Shown: in pieces, positions 8,086 to 17,456 of the stretch
Numbering within the stretch: position 1 is the first letter of the stretch
Layout of the letters: every line of letters starts with the position of its first letter
Source: JAICXG01 sp036494545
GTDB lineage: Bacteria > Verrucomicrobiota > Verrucomicrobiia > Chthoniobacterales > UBA10450
Assembly (NCBI GenBank): GCA_036494545.1
Contig: DASXOB010000025.1
Coordinates: forward strand, 62,001 to 126,000
Length of the DNA: 64,000 nt
Direction of reading: 5' to 3'
Translations under genes and position numbers: made by a program
The notes under the pieces: generated by a model
Told to the model about the DNA's origin: nothing
What the model saw: only the letters and a program-made list of their open reading frames with translations
Database searches by the model: none

Positions 8086-8844
8086 ATGAGCAAGGCCGTC
8101 GGCATTATCCCTGCGCGTTGGGGTTCGACACGTTTCCCGGGAAAGCCTCTCCACCCGATTGCCGGCAAGCAACTCCTTCAGCACGTCTGGGAAAACGCCT
8201 GCCGCGCCAAGGCGCTCCAAAAGGTCATCATCGCGACCGATGACATGCGCATCGCCGAAGCCGCCTTTGGTTGGGGCGCCGAAATCAGCCTAACGAATCC
8301 GAAGCACACCAGCGGCACCGACCGCGTCGCCGAGGTCGCGGCTAAGTTACCCGGCGCCTCGCACATCCTTAATATCCAGGGCGACGAGCCGCTCGTCGAG
8401 GCTTCCCTTCTCAACCGAATCGTTAGGCAAATGCAGCGCGACCCGCAGATCGAGATGATCACCGCCGTTCATCCTTTCGACGATCCGGCCGATGCGGAAT
8501 CACCTCATCAGGTCAAAGCGGTTCTCGATCGCCAAAATCGCGCCCTCTACTTTTCCCGCCAAAGCATCCCCTACCCACGCGAACTTTCCGCGCCGATCCA
8601 ATATTTCCGCCACCAGGGCATCTACGGTTATCGACGCGACCTGCTTCTGCGCTTCGTTCGTTGGCGCCCAACACCCCTGGAGAAGGTCGAAGCCCTCGAG
8701 CAATTGCGCGCATTGGAGAATGGGGTAAAGATTTACGTGGTCGTCACCAAAAGCGGCTCGCCCGGAGTAGACACGCCAGCCGATGCTGCGGCGATCGAGC
8801 GCCAGCTGCTCGCGCGCGCGCGGCGTCCGCGCCAGACCCGATGA
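8086..8844 (+). CDS. kdsB: 3-deoxy-manno-octulosonate cytidylyltransferase
   Basis: Activates KDO as CMP-KDO for the inner core of lipopolysaccharide, in the cytoplasm. The N-terminal nucleotide-binding stretch IIPARWGSTRFPGKPL, the TDD motif, the HTSGTDRVAE motif, NIQGDEPLV and the C-terminal EALEQLRALENG are all family hallmarks. I prefer the ATG at 8086 (MSKAVGII); an in-frame ATG at 8062 would add 8 residues unlike the family. The stop overlaps the pyrG start (ATGA at 8841-8844). The gene group rfaE1-gmhB-kdsB-pyrG thus joins heptose, KDO and CTP supply. Motif copies sit in codons for SLTNPK (8288-8296) and IVRQ (8420-8428). Confidence 0.96.
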   Translation: MSKAVGIIPARWGSTRFPGKPLHPIAGKQLLQHVWENACRAKALQKVIIATDDMRIAEAAFGWGAEISLTNPKHTSGTDRVAEVAAKLPGASHILNIQGDEPLVEASLLNRIVRQMQRDPQIEMITAVHPFDDPADAESPHQVKAVLDRQNRALYFSRQSIPYPRELSAPIQYFRHQGIYGYRRDLLLRFVRWRPTPLEKVEALEQLRALENGVKIYVVVTKSGSPGVDTPADAAAIERQLLARARRPRQTR

Positions 8845-10439
8845 AATACATTTTTGTAACCGGAGGTGTAGTGAGTTCGTTAGGCAAAGGGCTTGCCGCT
8901 GCCTCGTTGGGCACGCTCCTCGAACTGCGCGGCCAGCGCGTCCTTCTGCAAAAGTTCGATCCTTATCTCAACGTCGATCCGGGAACGATGAACCCGTTCC
9001 AACACGGCGAAGTCTACGTCCTCGACGACGGTGCCGAGACGGACCTCGACCTCGGTCACTACGAGCGTTTCACCAATTGCGTCCTTTCACGCAACAACAA
9101 CCTAACGAGCGGCCAGGTTTATGAGAGCGTCATCCTGAAAGAGCGACGCGGTGATTATCTTGGCAAAACCGTCCAGGTGATCCCGCACGTCACCGATGAA
9201 ATCAAGGCGCGAATCCGGCAGGTCGCCGATCCGGAAAAAGTCGACATCGTCATCACGGAAATCGGCGGCACCGTCGGCGATATCGAAGGCTTGCCTTTCC
9301 TCGAAGCCATCCGGCAATTCATTCTCGAAGTCGGCACCGAAAACGTAATCGACATGCACGTCACGCTCGTGCCTTACATTCGTGCCGCGGGCGAGCTCAA
9401 AACCAAACCGACCCAGCAAAGCATCGCCAAGTTACGAGAAATCGGCCTTCAGCCGCAGGTTCTCCTTTGCCGCACTGAGCGCCTGCTCGACGCCGACGTT
9501 AGGCAAAAGCTTTCTCTTTTCGGCAACGTCAGCCTCAACGCTGTCATCGAAGCGCGTGACGTGCCGCACACGATTTACGAAATGCCGCTCCTCCTGCACG
9601 AGGAGGGACTGGACGAGCTCGTTTGTCGTCTTCTCCACATCGATGCGCCGCAGCCCGACCTGAGCGATTGGCGGAAGTTCGTCAGTCGCGTCATTAACCC
9701 GAAGAAGCAGGTCAAGATCGCGGTCGTCGGCAAATACATCGACCTGCAGGATGCCTATAAAAGTATTTACGAATCGCTCACCCACGCCGCGGCGAGTCAT
9801 GATTGCGGCATCGACCTGCGTTTGATCGATGCCGAGTCGCTCGAAGCCGGAGTCGACGGCCATCTGGCTGATGTCGCCGGCATTCTCATTCCTGGCGGGT
9901 TTGGCGAACGCGGTGTGGAAGGAAAAATTCGCGCGGCGAAATACGCCCGCGAAAACAACGTCCCTTACCTCGGGTTGTGTCTTGGCATGCAGGTGGCGAC
10001 GATCGAATTCGCGCGAAATGTTTGCGGTATCTCTGCCGCGAATAGCAGCGAGTTTGACCAGGAATCGTCCGAGCCGGTGATCTGTTTGCTCGACGAGCAG
10101 CGCAACATTCAAAAAAAAGGCGGCAGCATGCGCCTCGGCACCTGGCCAACCAAGATTGTTCCTGGCACGCTTGCGGAAAAAATTTACAAACACGAAGAAG
10201 TGCTCGAACGCCATCGCCATCGCTACGAGTTCAACATGAAATATCGCGAGCAGATGGAACAAAAAGGCTTTCTCATCAGTGGCACTTCACCCGATGGGGC
10301 GCTTGCCGAGCTGATCGAACTCAAGGGCCATCCATTCTTCCTCGCCTGCCAATATCACCCGGAATTCCAAAGCAAACCCAACAAGCCGCATCCGCTCTTC
10401 AGCGGGTTCATCCGCGCGTCGCTGGCGCATCAGGATTAG
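8841..10439 (+). CDS. pyrG: CTP synthase
   Basis: Converts UTP to CTP with glutamine. The N-terminal synthetase domain begins MKYIFVTGGVVSSLGKG; the linker is followed by a class I glutamine amidotransferase domain with GGFGERG, the nucleophile in GLCLGMQ and the catalytic His-Glu in YHPEF. At 532 residues it is full length. The ATG at 8841 overlaps the kdsB stop, so the two are translationally coupled; CTP is the co-substrate of KdsB. The conserved SLGKG is encoded with TCG-TTA-GGC, an exact dispersed-motif copy using the uncommon TTA leucine codon. Two more motif versions lie at 9101 and 9497. Confidence 0.98.
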   Translation: MKYIFVTGGVVSSLGKGLAAASLGTLLELRGQRVLLQKFDPYLNVDPGTMNPFQHGEVYVLDDGAETDLDLGHYERFTNCVLSRNNNLTSGQVYESVILKERRGDYLGKTVQVIPHVTDEIKARIRQVADPEKVDIVITEIGGTVGDIEGLPFLEAIRQFILEVGTENVIDMHVTLVPYIRAAGELKTKPTQQSIAKLREIGLQPQVLLCRTERLLDADVRQKLSLFGNVSLNAVIEARDVPHTIYEMPLLLHEEGLDELVCRLLHIDAPQPDLSDWRKFVSRVINPKKQVKIAVVGKYIDLQDAYKSIYESLTHAAASHDCGIDLRLIDAESLEAGVDGHLADVAGILIPGGFGERGVEGKIRAAKYARENNVPYLGLCLGMQVATIEFARNVCGISAANSSEFDQESSEPVICLLDEQRNIQKKGGSMRLGTWPTKIVPGTLAEKIYKHEEVLERHRHRYEFNMKYREQMEQKGFLISGTSPDGALAELIELKGHPFFLACQYHPEFQSKPNKPHPLFSGFIRASLAHQD

Positions 10440-10442
10440 AGC

Positions 10443-11441
10443 CTAACCAGAAGGCGCAGCATGCGCAGCCCGCCGGAGGCGGTCCATGATCGCGCCGCCG
10501 AGACCTTGGTCAGGCAACGCTTCCGCTACGATGCAATCGAGATGCGCGTGATCGAGTTCGCGCAGATAGCGAAAAAGATTCGCCGCCGCTTCTCGCAAAT
10601 CGTTCGTGGTGCTGAGCCGGCGCGATTCGACAAAGGCTTCAGAAAACGGCGAATCGCTCCAGAGCAGCGCGCCGTAGCGCTGTCCGTGAGGCACCGAAAC
10701 GGCGGTAATGTCTTCTGCAATGACGAGCGACGTCTGCGGGCGATAGTGCGACGGCAATTGACCCGGTGATTCCATCTTGCCTAACGAGTCCATTCGCACC
10801 TCACCAATTCTTGCCAGTTCCTCCCACGTGATTGGTCCGGAACGCAAAATCTCCATCGCGCCTTCTCTCAAAGCGATCACCGTTGACTCGATCCCGTGGG
10901 GCGTCGGTCCGCCATCGACGATCAATGGTATTCGGCCAGACAATTCCTCCGCGACATCCGCGGCCGAGGTAGGACTAATTCGGCCGAAGCGATTTGCACT
11001 GGGTGCGGCGAGCGGCCGGCCGAACGATCGCACCACTTCCGAAAAGATAGGGTGCGCGCTCATTCGCACCGCCACCGTCGTCAGGCCCGCAGTCACGATT
11101 GAGGGAATCAAGTCAGTCTTCGCAAGAACGATCGTGAGAGGACCCGGCCAGTAGGAATTCGTTAGGTAATCGATCCGAGGTCGCATTTCGCTCTCAATGA
11201 TCGCAACCCGCTCCAGCCACTCCCGGGTCGGCAAGTGGACGATTAGCGGATCGAAGCGTGGTCGCTCCTTTGTTTCGAAAATTTTTGCCACCGCCTCGGC
11301 GTTCAGCGCGTCGGCGGCAAGCCCGTAAACCGTCTCAGTGGGAAGCGCGACCACTTCGCCGGCCCGCAATAGTTCGACCGCACGGGCCACCGCCTCCTTC
11401 CGTTCGTTAGGCGTGGCGCTCGCCGCAATCTTTGTTTCCAT
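10443..11441 (-). CDS. L-threonylcarbamoyladenylate synthase (Sua5 type)
   Basis: Makes the threonylcarbamoyl-AMP intermediate for the t6A modification of tRNA position 37. The YrdC-type catalytic domain occupies about the first 210 residues (LPTETVYGLAADA, KERPRFDPLIVHL, APSANRFGRISPT). A C-terminal Sua5 domain follows (SHYRP linker then about 110 residues), so this is the long Sua5 form rather than the short TsaC. The start overlaps the purK 3' end by 35 bases. It shares a minus-strand operon with purE and purK and converges on pyrG with only 3 bases between stops. Motif copies are at about 10779, 11159 and 11404. Confidence 0.93.
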   Translation of the reverse strand: METKIAASATPNERKEAVARAVELLRAGEVVALPTETVYGLAADALNAEAVAKIFETKERPRFDPLIVHLPTREWLERVAIIESEMRPRIDYLTNSYWPGPLTIVLAKTDLIPSIVTAGLTTVAVRMSAHPIFSEVVRSFGRPLAAPSANRFGRISPTSAADVAEELSGRIPLIVDGGPTPHGIESTVIALREGAMEILRSGPITWEELARIGEVRMDSLGKMESPGQLPSHYRPQTSLVIAEDITAVSVPHGQRYGALLWSDSPFSEAFVESRRLSTTNDLREAAANLFRYLRELDHAHLDCIVAEALPDQGLGGAIMDRLRRAAHAAPSG

Positions 11442-12588
11442 TCGTTATGCCCCGGAGCGCGCTTCTCGCGCGGAGCGAGATTTCCGCTGCCTGCTCAACG
11501 CTACGCCCGAGCGCGGTCAGGTGCCCCATCTTTCGCGCCGGGCGGGCTTGCTGCTTGCCATAGAGATGCAGATGCACCCCAGGGTGGGCCAGGGCCCCGG
11601 ACCAATTAGGTTCGCCATCGCTCCAGATCTCCCCCAGCAGGTTGACCATTGCGGTCGGGCACAGCAATTCGGTCGAGCCCAACGGCAGCCCACAGACGGC
11701 GCGCACATGCTGTTCGAACTGGCTCGTCACGCAGCCTTCAATCGTCCAATGTCCGGAATTATGCGGCCTTGGCGCGAGTTCGTTGATGATCAATTCGCCA
11801 TCGCCCTTCAAAAACATCTCGACCGCAAGCAGCCCGACCAGCTCGAGCCGGATGGCAACCTCACACGCCAAGGCTCGGGCCGCGGACGCGACCGTGTCGC
11901 CGATGCGCGCCGGCGCGAGAGTCATATCCAGGATGTGATGACGATGAATGTTTTCACACACAGGAAAGACTGCGGTCGATTCGTCCGGCGCACGTGCCAC
12001 GATGACAGAAATCTCTTTTTCGAATTCGATCACCTGCTCGAGGACGCATAACTCATCCTCCCTGCGCGACCAGACTTCTTCGAGATCGCTTCCGGGGTCG
12101 ATACGTTGCTGACCCTTCCCGTCGTAGCCAAAGGCGGCTCCCTTCAGAATTGCTGGCCGCCCGATCGCCTCGAGCGCACTCGTCAAATCGGCCGGACTCG
12201 CCACTCTGCGGAAGGACGCGACCGGAAACCCGGCGTCGCGCAAAAACTCCTTCTCCCGCAGGCGATGCTGCGCAATGTGGAGCACCTCGCCGTGCGGGCG
12301 CACAATCTGGTCGCGCGAGGCCCATTCAACCGTGGAGCTCGGGATGTTTTCGAACTCAAACGTGAGGACATCGATACAGCGCGCGAACCCTTGCACTGCC
12401 GCCTCATCATAGTAGCTCGCCGCGGTCGCGAGATCGGAGAACTGCGCTGCCGGCCCATTCTTCTCGGGAGAAAAAGTATGGACATGATAGCCCATCCGGC
12501 GGGCAGCGATGGCGAACATCCGACCGAGTTGACCGCCTCCCATGATGCCGATCGTCGCTCCGGGGAGAAGCGGGTCGTTAGGCATCAT
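11407..12588 (-). CDS. purK: 5-(carboxyamino)imidazole ribonucleotide synthase
   Basis: Purine synthesis enzyme that carboxylates AIR to N5-CAIR using ATP and bicarbonate. The N-terminal GIMGGGQLGRM nucleotide-fold motif, the ATP-grasp segment KGAAFGYDGKGQ and the late INELAPRPHNSGHWT motif are all present. Length is 393 residues. Two adjacent ATG codons (12588 and 12585) can serve as start; the first overlaps the purE stop (ATGA-type coupling). It works directly with PurE, which rearranges N5-CAIR to CAIR. A dispersed-motif copy covers codons for the second to fifth residues (12575-12583). Confidence 0.96.
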   Translation of the reverse strand: MMPNDPLLPGATIGIMGGGQLGRMFAIAARRMGYHVHTFSPEKNGPAAQFSDLATAASYYDEAAVQGFARCIDVLTFEFENIPSSTVEWASRDQIVRPHGEVLHIAQHRLREKEFLRDAGFPVASFRRVASPADLTSALEAIGRPAILKGAAFGYDGKGQQRIDPGSDLEEVWSRREDELCVLEQVIEFEKEISVIVARAPDESTAVFPVCENIHRHHILDMTLAPARIGDTVASAARALACEVAIRLELVGLLAVEMFLKGDGELIINELAPRPHNSGHWTIEGCVTSQFEQHVRAVCGLPLGSTELLCPTAMVNLLGEIWSDGEPNWSGALAHPGVHLHLYGKQQARPARKMGHLTALGRSVEQAAEISLRARSALRGITNGNKDCGERHA

Positions 12589-13085
12589 GGCAGCTCTTGA
12601 GCGAGCACGTCCTTGGTTTGGCGGGCGCGAAATTTCTTAACAGCGTCCCGTACTTTGGCGTCGTGCAAACCGATGATACTGGCGGCGAGAAGCGCCGCAT
12701 TTTTCGCTCCGGCAGTGCCGATGGCCAGGGTACCGACCGCAACGCCGGCGGGCATTTGTGCGATGGAAAGCAGGGAGTCGAGACCTTTGAGCGCCCGCGA
12801 TTCGACCGGCACGCCCAGGACTGGCAGCCACGTCTGCGCCGCGATCATGCCCGGGAGATGGGCCGCGCCGCCCGCCCCCGCAACGATCACTTGCACGCCG
12901 TGCTCGGCAGCCGTGTGGGCGAATTTCGCCATCCGCTCGGGCGTGCGATGAGCAGAGACGATCTGGCGTTCGTTGGGCACACCGAACTGATCGAGCAGCT
13001 CAACGCAACTTTGCATCGTCACCCAATCGGAGGCGCTTCCCATAACGACGCTCACCAAAGCATGCCTCGATTTCTTTTTTCCCAT
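12585..13085 (-). CDS. purE: N5-carboxyaminoimidazole ribonucleotide mutase
   Basis: Class I PurE, 166 residues, a cytoplasmic octamer in the family. Motifs SVVMGSASDW, SAHRTPERM and GAGGAAHLPGM line the active site. The frame stays open for 63 codons upstream, but that part has no family similarity, so I take the ATG at 13083-13085 (MGKKKSRH). purK starts at its stop codon, and sua5 follows, forming a three-gene operon. The pairing with purK confirms the N5-CAIR route. Confidence 0.96.
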   Translation of the reverse strand: MGKKKSRHALVSVVMGSASDWVTMQSCVELLDQFGVPNERQIVSAHRTPERMAKFAHTAAEHGVQVIVAGAGGAAHLPGMIAAQTWLPVLGVPVESRALKGLDSLLSIAQMPAGVAVGTLAIGTAGAKNAALLAASIIGLHDAKVRDAVKKFRARQTKDVLAQELP

Positions 13086-13276
13086 GGAAGTTCGGTCATT
13101 CCTGCCCTTGAAGCGATAAAATTGCAATCGCCTTTGTGAGAACCACCTCTTTAGACACCGTCCGCCTGATGGCACTACCAGCCGACGAATTGACTCATGG
13201 GAATTCGGACCTGACCAAATCGTCACAGTTTGGTTCTTGCCACTACGGGCGTCTCTTCGCAGCATCTCAAACAATC

Positions 13277-14698
13277 ATGAAGGTGCTTAATGCGGTTCTA
13301 TTTTTCACGACGTGTCTCGGCTTTACTTGCCTAAATGGCCAGGTCCCAGAACTCCTGTGGCGGCCTCAACAAGCGGCGGTTCCGCGTAATATCGATATGA
13401 GCCAGCAAACCGGGAACGAGGCAGAAACGTCGGTCGCGATTAGTCATACGAACTCAAAGCTGATCACCAGCGTCTCAAACCTGGAGACAGATGCGCTATT
13501 CCATAGCTGGAGCGCCGATGGCGGGCGGACCTGGCAGCATAACATGATAGCTACAGGCACAGATTCGCTCAGCGCAGCCTGTTGCGATGCTCAGTTGGCT
13601 TCCGATGATTTTGGCAACATCTTGCTGACTTACCTGACTTCCGGGATAGCGGTGAAAATGGGTATCTCGGTCGATGGCGGAGCGACCTTTCAGCAGTTAC
13701 CTTTTCTCACTTCGTTACCGAGCGGACTACCGGTTTATCCCTGGAAGAGCCTCGCGCGCATCGGACAGGCAGTTAGCGGTGACCAACCTTCTATCTCGGC
13801 TGGCGCAAACAGTGTCTGGATTTCCTGGACGTCCTTTGATGGAACCATACAAGCCAGCGGCGCTCCGATTACGGGTTTAGGTCAAGTTGGTGCTTTCTCG
13901 CCCGCACAGAAAATTTCAGGCGCTAATGGTTCGGGCGACTACGGCGATACCGCAGTCGGGCCCGACGGTCAGGTCTTCGTCGTCTACCAAACTCCAACCG
14001 GTGGAGAAGGTCCGGCGACAATCTACGGTGCGCTGGATCCCGACGGGCTCGGAGCTGCTGGCTTTAACCCTGCCCAGGCGATTCAAACAACAAATGTTGG
14101 CGGCTTCGATTATATTCCGGCGCAGTCGGGCCGTTCGATCGATGCCGAAGCCGGTTTGGCCTGGGATCGCTCACAAGGTCCGCACCGCGGCCGCCTCTAC
14201 TTCATTTATGTTTCGGAAGAACCACAGGAAAGCAATGACACTGACATCCAGTTTCGTTACTCGGACGATAACGGCGCAACCTGGAGCACTTCGAAACGCT
14301 TGAACGATGACACCGGGATTAATAGTCAATTCAATCCGAAAATAGCCATTGACCTGACCACCGGTAACATTGCCGTCGCTTGGTATGATGCCCGCAATGA
14401 CTTGGGCAACATGCAGCATGGTGACACCAATGGCATACCTAACGACGATATCATGATTTACTCGACGATTAGCACGGACGGAGGGCAGACGTTCTCTCCT
14501 AATCAACGGTTGGCAAGGGGCGTTTCAAATGATAACAAGGCTCACAGCGGCGTCGACTACGGAGATTACAGCGGCTTTGCCTTCTACCGTGGCGGAATGT
14601 ATTTCTCTGCGGCCGATAACTCTAACTCTACCGGCGACAATCCAGATGGCTCATTATCGCATCTGGATCTGTATGTCGCGCCGGTCCGAGTTCGATGA
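13277..14698 (+). CDS. Secreted sialidase-fold (BNR/Asp-box) protein
   Basis: A 473-residue exported protein. The ATG at 13277 gives a clean signal peptide (VLNAVLFFTTCLGFTCLNG); the open frame upstream (from 13136) is not used. Asp-box repeats typical of six-bladed sialidase propellers are visible: WSADGGRTW, ISVDGGATF, YSDDNGATW and STDGGQTF. No arginine triad or other sialidase catalytic site can be confirmed by eye, and many such proteins are non-catalytic. It resembles the protein encoded at 18728-20656. It probably acts outside the cell or in the periplasm on glycans or as a binding scaffold. Confidence 0.8.
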   Translation: MKVLNAVLFFTTCLGFTCLNGQVPELLWRPQQAAVPRNIDMSQQTGNEAETSVAISHTNSKLITSVSNLETDALFHSWSADGGRTWQHNMIATGTDSLSAACCDAQLASDDFGNILLTYLTSGIAVKMGISVDGGATFQQLPFLTSLPSGLPVYPWKSLARIGQAVSGDQPSISAGANSVWISWTSFDGTIQASGAPITGLGQVGAFSPAQKISGANGSGDYGDTAVGPDGQVFVVYQTPTGGEGPATIYGALDPDGLGAAGFNPAQAIQTTNVGGFDYIPAQSGRSIDAEAGLAWDRSQGPHRGRLYFIYVSEEPQESNDTDIQFRYSDDNGATWSTSKRLNDDTGINSQFNPKIAIDLTTGNIAVAWYDARNDLGNMQHGDTNGIPNDDIMIYSTISTDGGQTFSPNQRLARGVSNDNKAHSGVDYGDYSGFAFYRGGMYFSAADNSNSTGDNPDGSLSHLDLYVAPVRVR

Positions 14699-14742
14699 CC
14701 AGGTAAGATTCAGGATACACGATTGCTTCCGGCCGCCGTTAC

Positions 14743-15930
14743 TCAATAGGTGAAAGACTGGATCTGAGTTACTCCTGCGTCCGGGCCGTCAACGAAGCCC
14801 ACTTGCTTCCTCGGATTTAGGGCGATATGTGCGGGCACGACATTGCCCGCATTGGAGAAGCTCAGGCCGTTAACGGATTCAATCAGGTTTCCATCCAAAT
14901 CGAAGACATGGATGCTGCTGCCGCTGAAGGTCGTGCTGGAATTTGGCTGTGCGACGAGAAAGAGCTTGTTGACCGGATCGAATTGCACGTCGGCTCCGCT
15001 GTAGAATTGGTTCGGAGCACCAGCCAGGATTTCTGTAAACCCTGTTTGAGTGGCGAGATCATAAAACTCGACGCTAAAATCGATCTCAGTCGTCGTACAA
15101 ACCGTGCCGCTCTCCGGATCGACAGCCATCCCATTGACATCGCCATCTCCAACACTGGCGAACTTGTTGAAGGTTCCCGTCGTGAGATCAATGGTCGCAA
15201 TCCAACCTGGCACAAATGGATTACCGAGTTTTGGTGCACCCAGGATCGCCTGATTCGTCGCACTATCGTAAGCGAGAGCGGGAAGCGTATTCACAAAATC
15301 TTCGTCCGTTAGTGTGATGACAGGACCAAATTTGTTAGCGGCCACGTTCGAGGCGAAGATGAAGGGACGAAAAGTGCTATTGGTATCCTGAGCATAGACG
15401 GCAATATCAGGAACGCCCTGATTTCGACTGACGTTGCTCAGCATGTGATCGGCGCCAAGAGGTGGCGTCCACGTGCCGGTGAACTTATTTGCCGTCAGCG
15501 GATTCACCGTGAGATAGGACCGGACGACGTTTAAGAAACTTACCTCGTGCTCGCGTTCCACCAGTCCCACGTAGTTACCTACAACTCCGAGGCCAAGAAA
15601 GTCGTCGTTCTTTTGAATTTTCTTCAACACTCGAATGATTGCGCCGGTCGTTTGGCTGAAGGTCTCGACCGCCGCCAGAGTGTCGCCGCTGTCGAGCGTC
15701 TGCGCTTCGCAAAGAATTCCCTCCTTGCCAGCCTGGTCTATATCAAAGCCGAATATCTGACCGCCGAACTGACTTTGCACAATCACGCCGGTCGGCCCAA
15801 CGGCTGGCCTCTCGCTCGCCAGGGTTGCGTCGGCAGCGGAAAAAGCGAAAACGCTGAAGACAAAGACCTGCAAGAAAAGCTTTGTTACATAAAATACCAG
15901 ACGGAATCGGAATGATTTAGTCGCTCTCAT
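14743..15930 (-). CDS. Secreted beta-propeller-like hypothetical protein
   Basis: A 395-residue protein with an N-terminal hydrophobic export signal (LFLQVFVFSVFAFSAADA). The body carries repeated beta-rich segments such as GWIATIDLTTGTFNKF, NGMAVDPESGTV and DVQFDPVNKLFLVAQP, which look like the blades of a YncE/SMP-30-type propeller. I see no catalytic motif. It converges on the preceding sialidase-fold gene. Function unknown; likely extracellular or periplasmic. Confidence 0.75.
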   Translation of the reverse strand: MRATKSFRFRLVFYVTKLFLQVFVFSVFAFSAADATLASERPAVGPTGVIVQSQFGGQIFGFDIDQAGKEGILCEAQTLDSGDTLAAVETFSQTTGAIIRVLKKIQKNDDFLGLGVVGNYVGLVEREHEVSFLNVVRSYLTVNPLTANKFTGTWTPPLGADHMLSNVSRNQGVPDIAVYAQDTNSTFRPFIFASNVAANKFGPVITLTDEDFVNTLPALAYDSATNQAILGAPKLGNPFVPGWIATIDLTTGTFNKFASVGDGDVNGMAVDPESGTVCTTTEIDFSVEFYDLATQTGFTEILAGAPNQFYSGADVQFDPVNKLFLVAQPNSSTTFSGSSIHVFDLDGNLIESVNGLSFSNAGNVVPAHIALNPRKQVGFVDGPDAGVTQIQSFTY

Positions 15931-16082
15931 GCTTCACAGTCTGTCGAGTGATCCGCTCAGGACTCAAGCGGCGCCTTGTAACAGTTCAGTTACGTGACGA
16001 TCTAACTCCGCAATGTGATTGAGCCCCAATCCGCCGGCCAAACTGCTGCTTGCCAAATGGATGGCCCTCGACACTCTGCGGG

Positions 16083-17456
16083 ATGCATCATCCTGAGGAT
16101 TGCAGCTTCATGGGCCACCCGCGCGGGCTCGGCTATCTTGCATTTACTGAAGCTTGGGAGCGCTTTTCCTATTACGGGATGCAATCACTTCTTGTCCTCT
16201 ACATGGTAAATCGCCTGCTGCATCCAGGCCACATCGAGCGGATCGCCGGCTTCGTTCCGTTTCGATACCTGCTTGAGAGAGTCTATGGCGGCCCGCTCTC
16301 CATGCAGGCTCTCGCTTCAGCGATCTTCGGACTTTACACCGGCCTCGTTTATCTCACTCCAATCGGCGGCGGAGTGATCGCCGATCGCATCCTCGGACGA
16401 ACGCGCACCGTCACAATAGGCGCTTTACTCATGGCGGCCGGCCACTTTCTGATGGCTTTTGATCTTACCTTTCTCGTGGCACTAACTTGTTTGCTCATCG
16501 GCGTGGGTTGTTTCAAGGGTAACCTCGCCAGTCAGGTCGGCGCACTCTACAAGACTGGCGACAACCGGCGCGCTGACGCCTTCCAGATCTACTATCTCTT
16601 CATCAACGGCGGAGTCATCGCCGCACCCTTGATTGCCGGAACGCTCGGCGAAGTGTGGGGCTGGCACTATGGCTTTGGCGCCGCCGGTGTTGGGATGTTG
16701 ATCGGCCTGGTTATCTATCTCGGCGGCAGGAAGTGGTTGCCACCCGATGAACCAGCCGTGCGCGACGACGGTCAAAGCACAGCCAAGGCCAAACTAACTC
16801 GCCGCGAAACTCTGGCCATTATCGCCCTTCTTGTTCTCTTGCCCATCCTAACTCTTGCCGTGATCGGTAATCAACAGATCTTTAATGCCTATCTCGTTTG
16901 GGCGGAAAAAAGTGCCAGTCTCATCTTCTTTGGGCACAAAATGCCGACGACCTGGCTCATTACTCTTGATTCGATCACTTCGATTAGTTTCCTCGCGGGC
17001 GCCGTGATATTTTGGCGGTGGTGGTCGAAAAGGTACCGGGAGCCAGCGGAAATCACCAAAATGGGCATCGGGAGCCTATGTGCCGTCACCGGCTTTCTTT
17101 CCCTGGCGATGGGCGCAACAATCGCCGCCAGCTCGGGGAACAAGGTCGCCATCGGTTGGTTAATCATGTTTCACGTCTTGAACAGCATTGGGTTCGCCAA
17201 TGTCTTTCCAGTATCACTGGCCCTTTATGCTCGGGTCGCGCCAGCCGCTCTTTCGGCAACAATTATAGGTATCTTTTACCTTCATCTCTTCGCTGCGAAT
17301 AATCTCGTAGGATGGATCGGCAGCTTGCTCGAGAAGATGCCGGCCACCTGCTTCTGGCTGTTGCATGCCGCCTTCTGCGGAGTCGCGGGAATAGTCTTTC
17401 TCGTCGCTGGCCGGCTCTTTGGGCATCTCCTCGCCCCAGAGGAAAAGACTACCTAG
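16083..17456 (+). CDS. Proton-dependent oligopeptide (POT/PTR2) transporter
   Basis: A major-facilitator transporter of the POT family that imports di- and tripeptides with protons across the inner membrane. The first helix carries the family ExxER-type signature (FTEAWERFSYYGMQ), and about twelve or more hydrophobic helices follow. There is also a long periplasmic insertion after helix 1 (HIERIAGFVPF). I take the ATG at 16083; an in-frame TTG at 16050 and an ATG at 16110 are alternatives. Its stop overlaps that of the convergent acyl-CoA dehydrogenase by 4 bases (17453-17456). Confidence 0.92.
   Translation: MHHPEDCSFMGHPRGLGYLAFTEAWERFSYYGMQSLLVLYMVNRLLHPGHIERIAGFVPFRYLLERVYGGPLSMQALASAIFGLYTGLVYLTPIGGGVIADRILGRTRTVTIGALLMAAGHFLMAFDLTFLVALTCLLIGVGCFKGNLASQVGALYKTGDNRRADAFQIYYLFINGGVIAAPLIAGTLGEVWGWHYGFGAAGVGMLIGLVIYLGGRKWLPPDEPAVRDDGQSTAKAKLTRRETLAIIALLVLLPILTLAVIGNQQIFNAYLVWAEKSASLIFFGHKMPTTWLITLDSITSISFLAGAVIFWRWWSKRYREPAEITKMGIGSLCAVTGFLSLAMGATIAASSGNKVAIGWLIMFHVLNSIGFANVFPVSLALYARVAPAALSATIIGIFYLHLFAANNLVGWIGSLLEKMPATCFWLLHAAFCGVAGIVFLVAGRLFGHLLAPEEKTT

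Noticed and set aside
9432..10262. Minus-strand frame of 276 codons inside pyrG
   Set aside because: Antisense shadow of a conserved enzyme with GC-rich third positions.
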